In this document: in pieces, positions 46,114 through 54,978 of the stretch | Numbering within the stretch: position 1 is the first letter of the stretch | Layout: each line of letters begins with the position of its first letter | Source: CAYMZZ01 sp964395095 | GTDB lineage: Bacteria; Bacteroidota; Bacteroidia; Chitinophagales; Chitinophagaceae | Length of the DNA stretch: 64,000 nucleotides | Direction: 5' to 3' | Assembly: GCA_964395095.1 (NCBI GenBank) | Contig: CAYMZZ010000011.1 | Coordinates: forward strand, 1-64,000 | Notes under the pieces: model-generated | Database searches by the model: none | Seen by the model: only the letters and a program-made list of their open reading frames with translations | Told to the model about the DNA's origin: nothing | Position numbers and translations under genes: made by a program

Positions 46114-47142
46114 TTATGGTTTGGTTGTTAAAGGAACAAGGTCTATCAGCCATACAGGTTTTCCCTCCGGGCCTTTCTCCAGTGGGATCAGGGTTATCCC
46201 CTGCCACAAAAGCCAGCGACGTATATCCTCACGAATAAGGCGCATTGCCCATTCGTTACTTATTCCAGGTGGGAAACTGATGCTATAGGAATACCGGTCG
46301 GGACTTTCCTTCAAACCACGACCGGTAGTATTCGCAAAAATTTTTTCATAAGCTCCACGGGTGTACAGCAAATCCTCTTTTCGTATAACCCCTTTATCCT
46401 GCAGGGCGATAAAACAGTACTGTAGCAAGGGAACATTATATTGAGCAAATCGTAAGATGCGACCCTGTTCATCCCTCGTGAAGCCCTGAGGTGGGCTAAT
46501 ACCGTCCAGCTCCTTCGCAAAAACGGAATAATAATAGGAATCGGGCTTCACCGGCATTTCCGGATTCCAGGTCAACCAGTCTGCATTATTGTCAAAACCC
46601 CATACATCCTGCTTAAGGGTCCAGGGCAATGTTTTTCCCGACATAGCAACCGCTATGCTGTCCGCCTTTAGGTATTCTGAGCCGGTGATGCCAATTACTT
46701 CCTGCTGTCCATTCAGCCAAACGACATGCGAAATGAGCTGATGGGGAAAGTAGCGGCGAAGTATGCTGTCGTTCACCACCAGCGGCACCGTTACGGGCTC
46801 GCTACGCTTTAGTATACGTCGTGTATTTTTATAGAAGCGCGCGGTATCCGCATCCTCCATGATGATAAAACTGCGAACCCGGGGGTTATGTCGCTGCAGG
46901 CTATCGAGCAGCGGAATGGAATAATAGCAACTACCGCAGGTGGCCGACATAAAATCAAGAATCACCAGGTCAGCCTCCAAATCGGCTATACGCCAGGTGG
47001 AATCTTTGCCGTTCTGCAAAGCCTGCCAGGTTTCCAGCGGAAAGCGCTCCCCCACCCCCACGGGTTGAATTTCGGAAGGCTGGGCAAAAAGAATACTGCT
47101 GGCCAGCAGGGCTGCCACTATGCAGAACACTCTACACATCAA
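46114..47142 (-). CDS. TlpA-like thioredoxin-fold periplasmic protein
   Basis: This 342-residue protein has a signal peptide (about 1-20), then a thioredoxin/AhpC-TSA-like domain (about 28-180). Its active-site motif is A-T-C69-G-S-C72 in LVILDFMSATCGSCYYSIPLLDSL, with VNGQQEV-like sequence near the cis-Pro region. The C-terminal half (about 190-342) is not recognised. TlpA-type proteins reduce or form disulfides in the periplasm. It is the first gene of a three-gene operon with SusC and SusD, a linkage repeated in many Bacteroidota genomes. A TAnnTTTG-like element lies about 60 bp upstream. Confidence 0.82.
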   Translation of the reverse strand: MMCRVFCIVAALLASSILFAQPSEIQPVGVGERFPLETWQALQNGKDSTWRIADLEADLVILDFMSATCGSCYYSIPLLDSLQRHNPRVRSFIIMEDADTARFYKNTRRILKRSEPVTVPLVVNDSILRRYFPHQLISHVVWLNGQQEVIGITGSEYLKADSIAVAMSGKTLPWTLKQDVWGFDNNADWLTWNPEMPVKPDSYYYSVFAKELDGISPPQGFTRDEQGRILRFAQYNVPLLQYCFIALQDKGVIRKEDLLYTRGAYEKIFANTTGRGLKESPDRYSYSISFPPGISNEWAMRLIREDIRRWLLWQGITLIPLEKGPEGKPVWLIDLVPLTTKP

Positions 47143-47201
47143 TAAACTTATTTAAGTTGGAAAATGAGTTAAACCGGGTTGCTCTCCCTAACACCCGTTT
47201 T

Positions 47202-47209
47202 CAAATGTA
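47202..47209 (-). promoter_or_regulatory. Candidate -7 element for the TlpA-SusC-SusD operon
   Basis: On the minus strand the sequence is TACATTTG, a full match to TAnnTTTG. The -33 region is weak (no clear TTTG at the right spacing). Initiation would fall near 47195, about 50 bp before the start codon. Confidence 0.35.
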
Positions 47210-47426
47210 TAATGGCTACACAGGCGATGACAGGAAAAATCGAATTCGGTTATTTGTGGGAATTCGGAGATTTGGATATTAGTAGACATTTTTAGACATA
47301 TTGATGTATATCTTCTAACACTCAACTTGATTTTTTTGAAAAAATTCAATGCTCTTCTAAATCGATTAAAGACGCAGGAAAATGAGGGATAAATGATGAG
47401 AGTAACGAAATGGGGGATAAACTGCT

Positions 47427-48083
47427 CTATTGAAAATGCGCGGATATTTTTTCTGCAAGCAATTTACTGATGGTTGCGGCAAGGGTAAAGGTCATTAAAT
47501 GCTGGCCATTCGGAACAACCATATCCGGTTTCACAAAACTTACAGGAAGCAGTCGGTCTTTAGCGCCATGGATATGAACTATTTCAGAAGGCTTGCTGGT
47601 TCTGTTCCAGGTTAGTATGGCTCTGATGGCCCATTTCAAAAATGCGGGAGATGTGTCTTTCAAAATTTGTCGGAGCAGCAAACGTTCCTCCCTGGAATTT
47701 GCACCGAGCATCCAGTGAGAAAAAGGACCCGGGGATTTTAGTAGAGAAGGAAGAAGCAATACATCAAGCCTTAATGTACCCGCCAACCGGAAGTACCAGG
47801 GTATCTCCGTTCGGCTACCTGCACTCGATAGGATGATGACTCGTTTGGGCTTTACAATTTGCGACAACTCAGTCGCAATCATTCCGCCAAAAGACAGACC
47901 CACAATCGCAAAATCTTCCGAATGATCAATGTTAGCGGAAATTCTCTGGCTGTACTGGTAAATGCTCTCTCCTTTCACAGGCACAATCCAATCGAGGTGG
48001 ATGACCCTGAATGCTGCTGGCAGAATCAGTTTCTGGAATATGCGCCTGTCTGCGCCAAGTCCGCTTATCAGATAAACTGTCAA
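47427..48083 (-). CDS. Alpha/beta hydrolase
   Basis: This 218-residue alpha/beta-hydrolase-fold protein has an oxyanion-region opening VYLISGLGADRR (3-14) and the nucleophile elbow G-L-S64-F-G-G. A C-terminal His occurs in NGQHLMTF (about 196-203) and HIHGAKDRLLP precedes it with the likely acid Asp. No signal peptide was seen. It is the last of three co-directional genes with a formyltransferase and a polysaccharide deacetylase, 17 bp after the former. The natural substrate is unknown. In context it may act on an acylated or formylated sugar or surface glycan. Confidence 0.82.
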   Translation of the reverse strand: MTVYLISGLGADRRIFQKLILPAAFRVIHLDWIVPVKGESIYQYSQRISANIDHSEDFAIVGLSFGGMIATELSQIVKPKRVIILSSAGSRTEIPWYFRLAGTLRLDVLLLPSLLKSPGPFSHWMLGANSREERLLLRQILKDTSPAFLKWAIRAILTWNRTSKPSEIVHIHGAKDRLLPVSFVKPDMVVPNGQHLMTFTLAATISKLLAEKISAHFQ

Positions 48084-48100
48084 ACCAATTCGTTGAGACG

Positions 48101-48928
48101 TTAATAAGAGCTGGAAGGTTCAAAAAGCAAATCAATTGTCTTCACGGCTTTTCGACGTTTTTCCAACTCCCCGCTTTCGCAAACCTGCTTCAGCTTGCTG
48201 ATATTTCGAATCAGCCTGAGCTTTTGCTTCCAGGTCCACTCACGGGTGTAATAGGTAGTACCCGGTGCAAGATCCGATTGCTTAATACTTTGTGTTCTTC
48301 CGGCTGACAGGTATTGTACTGCTTTAATATACAAATCATGTGCATGCTCCATCACTTTTACATGCAAGGCCGGGAGGTCTTCATCGCCCACAAGGGGTGT
48401 AAACGCAGTAGTCAAAATGTTTCCCGTATCAATACCCTTGTCGATCCACATGATTGTATTGCCGATCAGGTGAAAATCATTTTTCGCCACGCACCAATTG
48501 GTGCAATTGGGTCCTCCCTTCACATAGGGCGAAAGACCCGTATGGAGGTTGAGAATGCCAATAGCTGGATTAATCGCCAGCATTTTCTCCTTCACCAGCC
48601 TTGTACCGGATACAAGAATCAAATCGGGTTGATGCTTTTTTGTAAAGTCGTAAGCGGCTTGTGCATTGATATTTTCAACATCAAGGGTCTCTACCGGAGG
48701 AAAGTCGGGGAATTGCTGATCATATTTCCGAAGCATTCCCTGCCAGGCCTTTCGCATGTTTGAAAGAAATAGTCTTTCGAAAACCTTTTCAACCAATAAA
48801 GGAACAGTGCGTTTGGTTTTCGATTTCCTTGATTCCGTAACTATTGCCGTAACCGGGAACATTTTGTGCAGCTTATTGGCCAGGGCCTTTTGATTGGATT
48901 CCCGGCCAATCCATAATACTATTCTCAT
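48101..48928 (-). CDS. Formyltransferase-family protein
   Basis: This 275-residue protein has the formyl_trans_N signature: PDLILVSGTRLVKEKMLAI, then NLHTGLSPYVKGGPNCTNWCVAKNDFHLIGNTIM and DKGIDTGNIL (about 105-175). The Asn-x-His and the downstream Asp match the catalytic N-H-D triad of 10-formyl-THF enzymes. It lacks the C-terminal tRNA-binding OB domain of Fmt, so an amino-sugar N-formyltransferase is more likely than Fmt. It overlaps the start of the deacetylase gene by 4 bp (ATGA), showing coupling. The deacetylase could supply the free amine it formylates. Confidence 0.85.
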   Translation of the reverse strand: MRIVLWIGRESNQKALANKLHKMFPVTAIVTESRKSKTKRTVPLLVEKVFERLFLSNMRKAWQGMLRKYDQQFPDFPPVETLDVENINAQAAYDFTKKHQPDLILVSGTRLVKEKMLAINPAIGILNLHTGLSPYVKGGPNCTNWCVAKNDFHLIGNTIMWIDKGIDTGNILTTAFTPLVGDEDLPALHVKVMEHAHDLYIKAVQYLSAGRTQSIKQSDLAPGTTYYTREWTWKQKLRLIRNISKLKQVCESGELEKRRKAVKTIDLLFEPSSSY

Positions 48929-49914
48929 TTGTAGCGAATAAGGGATTTAATGGCTGGCATCAGATTGATGATCCGCAAACGCGTTTTCCACCAGGGCTCG
49001 TTGTATAATTCAATCCTCGACACTTCAAACAAATCTTCTTTACGGGGATCATATCCATTTTGCTTGACGGCCAACCCTATTGTATAGCCTGCCTGCTTTG
49101 CCAACTCTTTGGTCTGTTTATTGAAACTACCTACCGGATAGGAAATCGTCACTGGAAAATACCCTAATTCCTCCTCAATCCTACTCCCAGACTGCTTCAA
49201 TTCAGCGAGAATGTCTTTTTCATCGCTCATGGTGCCCAACATACAGTGTGTAACTGTATGCGAGCCAATATAATGCCCCTCTTGCTTCAATTTTCTAAGG
49301 TCAGCCCAATTCATCATGAGTTCGGGCAATTTCACATCCTGATAGGTTTCGAGAACCCGATTCAAACATTCCGTCCGCTGCTCATGCTTTACCGTTTTAA
49401 GAAATGGCTTCAGGTTGCTGACATATCGCAATCGCTCATCGTATGACGCTAATTTGGAAACACGCAACTCCGCTGGCAAAAATGCAAAATTCATATCAAT
49501 ATTTTCTACTGATGTGAACTGAAACAAGTGCTCCAGAATATGCGTCCAGGTGGGAATATTCCTGTCTATGCAATCCGTTACCACATAGAAAGAAGCCTTT
49601 GCATGATACTTGTCCAAAATGGGTGCGGCATATTCTATATTGTCTTTATAGCCGTCATCAAACATGATGGTAGCGATTGCTTTGGAATGTTCTGCGTTAT
49701 GTTGTCCGGAAGATACCAGGTCCTCAAACAACATCACCTCATACTTGCCGGAAATATATCGAATACACCTGTCGAAAAGCTCCACACTCATCGGATCCCA
49801 AAGCTTGTCGCGCCTGGGGTTAACTCTATGAAATAAGAAATTTCGAATCATTCTGAAAATTTTGCCTATCGAAACTGCCTGCCACCAATGGTATTGCCTG
49901 GCCTGATAGAGCAT
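48925..49914 (-). CDS. Polysaccharide deacetylase (NodB family)
   Basis: This 329-residue protein has a NodB-type catalytic domain: TIMFDDGYKDN (Asp86-Asp87), the metal ligands GSHTVTH (about 217-223), then TISYPVGSF and GYTIGLAVKQNG. It removes N-acetyl groups from a cell-surface glycan or a lipid-linked sugar. There is no signal peptide, so the site of action may be cytosolic. It is first in the trio with formyltransferase and alpha/beta hydrolase. A terminator-like hairpin pair lies on the right, before lon. Confidence 0.9.
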   Translation of the reverse strand: MLYQARQYHWWQAVSIGKIFRMIRNFLFHRVNPRRDKLWDPMSVELFDRCIRYISGKYEVMLFEDLVSSGQHNAEHSKAIATIMFDDGYKDNIEYAAPILDKYHAKASFYVVTDCIDRNIPTWTHILEHLFQFTSVENIDMNFAFLPAELRVSKLASYDERLRYVSNLKPFLKTVKHEQRTECLNRVLETYQDVKLPELMMNWADLRKLKQEGHYIGSHTVTHCMLGTMSDEKDILAELKQSGSRIEEELGYFPVTISYPVGSFNKQTKELAKQAGYTIGLAVKQNGYDPRKEDLFEVSRIELYNEPWWKTRLRIINLMPAIKSLIRYK

Positions 49915-49961
49915 GAACGCGCTAAATTACCTAAACCGCGGCAGAAGACCATAATTCTACA

Positions 49962-50037
49962 AAAGCCTTCCGGGATTATGAAACCCGGAAGGCTTTGTAT
50001 AAAAAATCCTCCCAGGTTTTCAAAAACCTGGGAGGAT
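49962..50037. terminator. Two adjacent hairpins between deacetylase and lon
   Basis: Hairpin 1: aaagccttccggg (49962-49974) with cccggaaggcttt (49984-49996), 13 bp. Hairpin 2: atcctcccaggtttt (50006-50020) with aaaacctgggaggat (50023-50037), 15 bp, loop two bases. Hairpin 1 ends in a short T/A-rich stretch and is a likely terminator for lon, reading leftwards. Hairpin 2 lies immediately downstream of lon on the minus strand. Confidence 0.65.
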
Positions 50038-50075
50038 GTCAATACCCGGGAGGATTTTATCAGAATCCCGATCTT

Positions 50076-52496
50076 CTATTCCAAAGCCTTCTCCAGTACC
50101 TGGCTCATGGTTTTCACATAATGAAACTCAATACCCCGGATAAATTCGGGTTGTATTTCTTCCACGTCTTTTTCATTCTGCCAGCAGAGCACGATATCGC
50201 GGAGACCTGCACGGCGTGCGGCCAGTACTTTCTCCTTGATGCCACCCACTGGCAGCACCTGCCCGCGCAGGGTGATCTCGCCCGTCATAGCCAGATAGGG
50301 TTTCACCTTGCGACCGGTGAGGGCGCTGGCGATGGCCGTCATCATGGTGATACCCGCGCTGGGGCCATCCTTGGGCACGGCCCCTTCGGGTACGTGGATA
50401 TGAATATTCTTCTTTTCAAAAATCTTCGGGTCAATACCATAGCGTACGGCATTGGCCTGCAAATAACTCAGTGCCGTGCTGGCACTCTCCTTCATCACAT
50501 TGCCCAGGTTACCGGTCAGCTTCAACTCCCCTTTCCCATCACTCAGGGAGGTTTCTATAAAGAGGATGTCGCCGCCAACATAGGTCCAGGCCAGGCCCAC
50601 GGCCACTCCGGGCATATTAGCGGTTTTGTAGATCTCATTGCTATAGCGGGGCTTGCCCAATATCTGCTGCACATCGGCTGCCGAAAGGCTGGCTTTCAGT
50701 TTGCCCTTCATGGCCAGTTCCTTGGCCTGGTGGCGCATGAGGGAGGCCAGTTGCCGGTCCAGTTCCCGCACACCGCTCTCGCGGGTATAGTCCTGGATCA
50801 CTTTCTCAATCGTTTTGTCGGCGATGCGGAAATTGCTTTTTGCCAAACCATGCAAATCCTTCTGCCGAGGAATCAGGTGTCTTTTCGCGATCTCAATCTT
50901 TTCTTCCACCGCATAGCCGCTGAGGTCAATGATCTCGAGCCTGTCGCGGAGGGCGGGCTGTATGCTGGCCAGGTTATTGGCCGTTGCTATAAACAACACC
51001 TTGCTGAGATCGTATTCCATCTCGAGGTAATTGTCGTAAAACGAATGGTTCTGCTCGGGATCCAATACTTCCAGCAGGGCGCTGCTGGGGTCGCCACGAA
51101 AATCATTGCCCACTTTATCTATTTCATCCAGGATCATCACCGGGTTGCTGGTTTTCACTTTTCGGATGGATTGCAGGATGCGGCCGGGCATGGCGCCGAT
51201 ATAGGTCTTCCGATGTCCGCGTATCTCACTCTCATCGTGCAAGCCGCCCAGGCTCAGGCGCACATATTTGCGGCCGATGGCGTTGGCGATACTCCGCCCC
51301 AGCGAAGTTTTACCAATACCGGGAGGGCCCACAAAACAAAGGATGGGGCTTTTCATATCGCCCTTCAGCTTCAGCACGGCGAGGTATTCGAGGAGTCGCT
51401 CCTTTATTTTTTGCATGCCATAGTGATCGTGATCCAGCACGGTCTGTGCTTTGGTAAGATCATACTGATCTTCGCTCACTTCATCCCAGGGCAGGTCGAG
51501 CATCAGGTCGAGGTGGTTGTACACCACCGAGTAATCCGGCGTGCTGGGATGCATACGCTCCAATTTCTCCACGCCCTTGCGAAACAGATCGCGGGCTGTG
51601 GCCGGCCATTTTTTCAACTCGGCCTTTTTCAGCATCTCCTTTATCTCCTGCTGGTTGGGATCGCCACCCAGCTCTTCCTTGATGCTCTTCAGTTGTTGTT
51701 GCAAAAAATATTCCCGCTGCTGCTTGTCGAGCTCCGTGCGGGTTTTATTGGTCACTTTATTTTTCAGTTCGGCAAACTGCAATTCTTTCTGCAGCATCTG
51801 CATAAGTACATCGGCACGTTCGCGTATATGGTCTATTTCGAGCAGCTTTTGCTTCTCCCGGATATCTGTATTGAGATTGCTGCTCACGAAATGAATCAGG
51901 AAAGCCGGGTTCTCTATATTGCGCAGAATGATGGAAGCTTCTGTGGGAATATTGGGCGATAGCTGAATGATATCGGTCGCGAGGTCTTTGATGGTAGCCA
52001 CATAAGCTTCAAAATCCTCCCCTGCCGGCGCAGGTTCTTCTTCCAGCTTTTGCAGGCGCACGCGGAAAAAGGGTTCTTCCTGCACAAAGCCATCTATCCG
52101 CACCCGGCTCTTGCCCTGAATGATGATGGTGGTACCACCATCGGGCATCCGGATCTGCTTCACAATTTTTGCCAGTGTGCCCACCGACTCCAGGTCTTTG
52201 GCCTGTGGGTCTTCCACACTGCTGTCTTTTTGCGCCAGCACCGCAATCAGCTTATCGGCGCGCGCATAGGAATCATTCACAGCCTTGATGCTTTTATCAC
52301 GACCCACGGTAATGGGTAGTACCACGCCGGGAAACAATACGGTATTGCGCAATGGCAGCAGGGCAAGGTCTTCGGGTACTTCTACCGCGGCCAAATCGTC
52401 CTGGTCCGATTCATTCAACGGAATGATCGGCAAAAAATCCATTTCATCTTCCGACTTAAACGTAAACGCTTCATTTCTCATAATAAAATCTCCCAT
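50076..52496 (-). CDS. lon: ATP-dependent protease Lon
   Basis: This 806-residue Lon has an N-terminal substrate-binding domain (about 42-245, LALLPLRNTVLFPGVVLPI), a coiled coil, AAA+ module and protease domain. Walker A is G390-PPGIGK-T397 and Walker B is VMILDEIDKVG. The catalytic serine lies in D-G-P-S713-A-G and its lysine partner is Lys756 in KEKVLAARRAG, at the usual 43-residue spacing. It degrades misfolded and regulatory cytosolic proteins. An in-frame ATG five codons further (MRNEAF) is an alternative start. It appears to be monocistronic, between hairpins. Confidence 0.97.
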   Translation of the reverse strand: MGDFIMRNEAFTFKSEDEMDFLPIIPLNESDQDDLAAVEVPEDLALLPLRNTVLFPGVVLPITVGRDKSIKAVNDSYARADKLIAVLAQKDSSVEDPQAKDLESVGTLAKIVKQIRMPDGGTTIIIQGKSRVRIDGFVQEEPFFRVRLQKLEEEPAPAGEDFEAYVATIKDLATDIIQLSPNIPTEASIILRNIENPAFLIHFVSSNLNTDIREKQKLLEIDHIRERADVLMQMLQKELQFAELKNKVTNKTRTELDKQQREYFLQQQLKSIKEELGGDPNQQEIKEMLKKAELKKWPATARDLFRKGVEKLERMHPSTPDYSVVYNHLDLMLDLPWDEVSEDQYDLTKAQTVLDHDHYGMQKIKERLLEYLAVLKLKGDMKSPILCFVGPPGIGKTSLGRSIANAIGRKYVRLSLGGLHDESEIRGHRKTYIGAMPGRILQSIRKVKTSNPVMILDEIDKVGNDFRGDPSSALLEVLDPEQNHSFYDNYLEMEYDLSKVLFIATANNLASIQPALRDRLEIIDLSGYAVEEKIEIAKRHLIPRQKDLHGLAKSNFRIADKTIEKVIQDYTRESGVRELDRQLASLMRHQAKELAMKGKLKASLSAADVQQILGKPRYSNEIYKTANMPGVAVGLAWTYVGGDILFIETSLSDGKGELKLTGNLGNVMKESASTALSYLQANAVRYGIDPKIFEKKNIHIHVPEGAVPKDGPSAGITMMTAIASALTGRKVKPYLAMTGEITLRGQVLPVGGIKEKVLAARRAGLRDIVLCWQNEKDVEEIQPEFIRGIEFHYVKTMSQVLEKALE

Positions 52497-52747
52497 AACG
52501 CCCGGTTCTTTTGTTCTTATCTATTCGTTCTCAGCGGCTTCGACAAAACCCAGGCTATGCGCCTGCCTGTTCAAGTACCATGCCGCCGGGGAAAATCTGC
52601 CAAATTGTATGAAATACACGGGCTATTGGCCGGAAAGCTACAAAAGGGCTGACAATCTGGGTAGTGCTCCGCAAATACCGGGGCCCCGGCTCTCCACGAG
52701 ATGTGGGTTGCCGGGGCCCGGTTTGTCCATTCAGGATCCTTCACTGC

Positions 52748-53338
52748 TTACAGTCCCAAACCAACTGAAAGCTGGAATCCCTGGTTTTTCCACCTGTCCC
52801 TGTTATCAATGTCATTAATATTATTCAATCCCACTACATAGCGGCCACTCAGGCGCAGCATGCTCAGCTTTACCTGCACGCCACCCACCATAGCAAAATC
52901 ACCATCCGAGAAAGCACGACCACCATTCTGCAAAAAGTTCTTGTCCTGATCCATCAGCACACTAAACTGCGGTCCGGCCTGCAGGGTCAGGAAATTGCCC
53001 AGCAGTTTGTAGTTGAGCAGGATGGGAATGGAGAGATAGTTGAGCCTCACTTTGCTCTGATTGGAATTGAAAACATCTTCATACACATGGTCAAAATCGT
53101 CGGTAACAGTAGTGCTGTACTGGTTAAACAGCACTTCGGGCTGAATGCCGAACCGGCCACCGATACCAATGGTAGCGAAGCCACCTACATGGTAGCCATA
53201 GCTAAACTGATCTTTGAAAGAGGAACCTTCAATCTTGTTGATATTGGCGCCACCTTTGATGCCAATGCTGAACTGTGCCAGTGATGCCGTAACGCCAAAC
53301 AGAATGGCCGCGAGGGAAAGAACAAGTTTTGCTTTCAT
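52748..53338 (-). CDS. Outer-membrane beta-barrel protein (porin-like, PorT-type)
   Basis: This 196-residue protein starts at the ATG at 53338, which gives a signal peptide (MKAKLVLSLAAILFGVTASLAQ). The mature part opens FSIGIKGGANINKIEG, the usual start of the Bacteroidota beta-barrel (PF13568-like) family, and shows alternating strands GYHVGGFATIGIG, FGIQPEVLFNQYST, LNYLSIPILLNYKLLG and FLTLQAGPQFSVLMD. It ends LSVGLGL. Function within the family is diverse, so no specific substrate is claimed. It is single, between lon and an intergenic repeat region. Confidence 0.85.
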   Translation of the reverse strand: MKAKLVLSLAAILFGVTASLAQFSIGIKGGANINKIEGSSFKDQFSYGYHVGGFATIGIGGRFGIQPEVLFNQYSTTVTDDFDHVYEDVFNSNQSKVRLNYLSIPILLNYKLLGNFLTLQAGPQFSVLMDQDKNFLQNGGRAFSDGDFAMVGGVQVKLSMLRLSGRYVVGLNNINDIDNRDRWKNQGFQLSVGLGL

Positions 53339-53489
53339 AAATAAAATGTTTTGTGCGGATAAAAATTCAAGATTAATGCCAGCGTTCAATCACTGCTGTT
53401 AATTTGCATTAACGTGTTTGCGTATTATGATTTCTAAAACAGTGGAAGGTTTAATCTTATTGTACGGGAAGTCTTAAGGAAAAGCAAAA

Positions 53490-53566
53490 GCGTGAGGCGT
53501 GAGGCGTGAGTGGTGAGTGGTGAGTGGGGAGTAGAAAGTAGGGAGTAGAAAGTAGGGAATAAGGAA
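53490..53566. repeat. Heptamer repeat array
   Basis: Eleven consecutive 7-bp units are visible: gcgtgag three times, tggtgag twice, tggggag, then tagaaag and tagggag alternating, then tagggaa and taaggaa. The phase is unbroken. The same style of array occurs at 62671-62740 and, inverted, at 62996-63030. Confidence 0.85.
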
Positions 53567-53815
53567 AGAGGTGATTGAATGGCTGGGTGTTGGGGTTTGG
53601 TTTGAGAAAAAAATCTGCATCCATTTGCGGGAGAGGCTTCAGCACTGTAAACCACTTCAAAGTTCAGGCGAGTTTTACCGCAACGGCGCTACGAATGCAA
53701 GAGTTGGCCGCAACACACAGAGGCCAGCCCTCTATAAATTAAGCTCTAAACCTTCAACCCTAAACCCCTCTCACCACTTCAACAATCCGATCACTTCCTC
53801 ATAAAGAAAGAGTCC

Positions 53816-53832
53816 CCGTCCCGAAGGGACGG
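53816..53832 (-). terminator. Hairpin with UUCG-type loop after the 350-aa barrel gene
   Basis: ccgtccc (53816-53822) pairs with gggacgg (53826-53832). Read on the minus strand the stem closes on a TTCG tetraloop, a very stable loop, and is followed by a T-rich stretch. It lies 15 bp after the stop of the beta-barrel gene. Confidence 0.7.
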
Positions 53833-53847
53833 TGTGTGGGTAGAGAA

Positions 53848-54900
53848 TCAGAAATTAAACCCTGCATTCACCGCGAAGATGGTACTGAGCGGTTTTTCTT
53901 TGGCCTGAATGAAATAATCCATCAGGAACTGCGGCTGCACAAAAAACTTTCCTATACCATATTCCGCCCGAAGCGTGAACGATAGCGAGAGCGGCCTGAA
54001 CTCCCTGTTCCCATCCAGGTCATATTCCCGGCTGCTGCTGAGCAGGTCGGCTCGCGATATGCGTTGCAGTGTATAATTGTTGAGGCGTTGGTTGAAACCA
54101 AACTGCTGGGTACCTGCCGTAAATGCTATTTGTGGCGTGATGCGCGCATAATCTTTCTTGCCCAGCATTTTCAGAAAATAAAAATCGTGCAATACCGAAA
54201 GGGTGACCGACACATCACTGATATTACGATCATAGTTTTGCTGCAGCCAGTTCAGAATTCTTCTACGCAGCCATAGCCTCTCGATAAATGCCAGTCGCAT
54301 ATCCAATTCCTCCCGGCTGCCCCAGGCATAATTGACCATCACCGTGGGTCGCAGCCATGATTTGCGCCAGGTGAAATAGGCGCTTAACTCATTGGTGAGT
54401 GGCGACACATAAAAATCGAGACTGTCTTTGGAAAAATACTTGGTATAAGAAATGCCGGTTGCCAAACGCAGATCGCGCAAATAATCAAATGAAGGGCTTA
54501 GACTAAACTGATAAAAGTTCAGGTTGTCCCTGTCCTTCATCAAAAAACCGGTGCCGGCAATACCAAAGCCCGATTTATGGAAATAAGCCAGGTAGGGTGA
54601 GTAGGTAGGCGTGGATACCGATTCAATCCGCGTGGTGCCTGTGCCTTTATAATTGAAGTAACCCTGTGTAAACGATGCATTCACGGCAAGAAAACTCCGC
54701 GGACGAAGAATAGAGTCCATAAACGCTTCCAGGTCATCCATCAACGCGTCGAGGTCTTCCAGGGAATCGAAATCCATGTCGTCTACAACAATACCCGAAC
54801 TATCCTTTACCGGATCCTGTGCATGCACAATACCCGGGCCGCTTACAAGCAGCAGCACGATCATCAAGATCAAGAAACCAGGCATTGGGTTTTTCCTCAT
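53848..54900 (-). CDS. Predicted outer-membrane beta-barrel protein
   Basis: This 350-residue protein has a signal peptide (about 1-28, LILMIVLLLVSGPGIVHAQ) and a short acidic segment rich in Asp and Glu (about 38-64). The remainder shows alternating aromatic strands (FLAVNASFTQGYFNY, SPYLAYFHKSGFGIAGTGFL, ATGISYTKYFS, RPTVMVNYAWGS, ARITPQIAFTAGT). It ends FAVNAGFNF, the C-terminal aromatic of a barrel. No family is recognised beyond that. The acidic linker could bind divalent ions or mediate contacts. A terminator hairpin follows its stop. Confidence 0.75.
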   Translation of the reverse strand: MRKNPMPGFLILMIVLLLVSGPGIVHAQDPVKDSSGIVVDDMDFDSLEDLDALMDDLEAFMDSILRPRSFLAVNASFTQGYFNYKGTGTTRIESVSTPTYSPYLAYFHKSGFGIAGTGFLMKDRDNLNFYQFSLSPSFDYLRDLRLATGISYTKYFSKDSLDFYVSPLTNELSAYFTWRKSWLRPTVMVNYAWGSREELDMRLAFIERLWLRRRILNWLQQNYDRNISDVSVTLSVLHDFYFLKMLGKKDYARITPQIAFTAGTQQFGFNQRLNNYTLQRISRADLLSSSREYDLDGNREFRPLSLSFTLRAEYGIGKFFVQPQFLMDYFIQAKEKPLSTIFAVNAGFNF

Positions 54901-54978
54901 ACGTAATTGCTTTAACCTTTGCGGGGCTTTGGCCCGGCAAACGGGACTAAGACCTGCTGAACGAAAGGAAGTTTAAAA

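Larger units (their letters stand above)
53339..53847. other. Intergenic region with repeats
   Basis: About 510 bp between two minus-strand beta-barrel genes. It contains the 11-unit heptamer array (53490-53566), a stretch ctctaaaccttcaacc (53743-53758) that recurs at 63027-63042, and a terminator hairpin (53816-53832). The promoter of the 196-aa protein must lie near 53350-53450. Short open frames here are low-complexity translations of the repeats and are not genes. Confidence 0.5.

Noticed and set aside
49995..51962. 655-codon plus-strand frame opposite lon
   Set aside because: It is antisense to Lon, whose motifs are complete. GC-rich coding creates long shadow frames.
52676..52722. GC-rich inverted repeat (accggggccccgg type) between lon and the beta-barrel gene
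   Set aside because: The arms differ by a bulge and there is no T-run. It may be a weak terminator but was not listed for lack of support.
53490..53566. CRISPR array
   Set aside because: The repeats are 7 bp, with no spacers and no cas genes. A tandem array fits better.
53434..53660. Short frames encoding PHSPLTTHASRLT-type peptides
   Set aside because: They are translations of the heptamer array in other phases, not genes.
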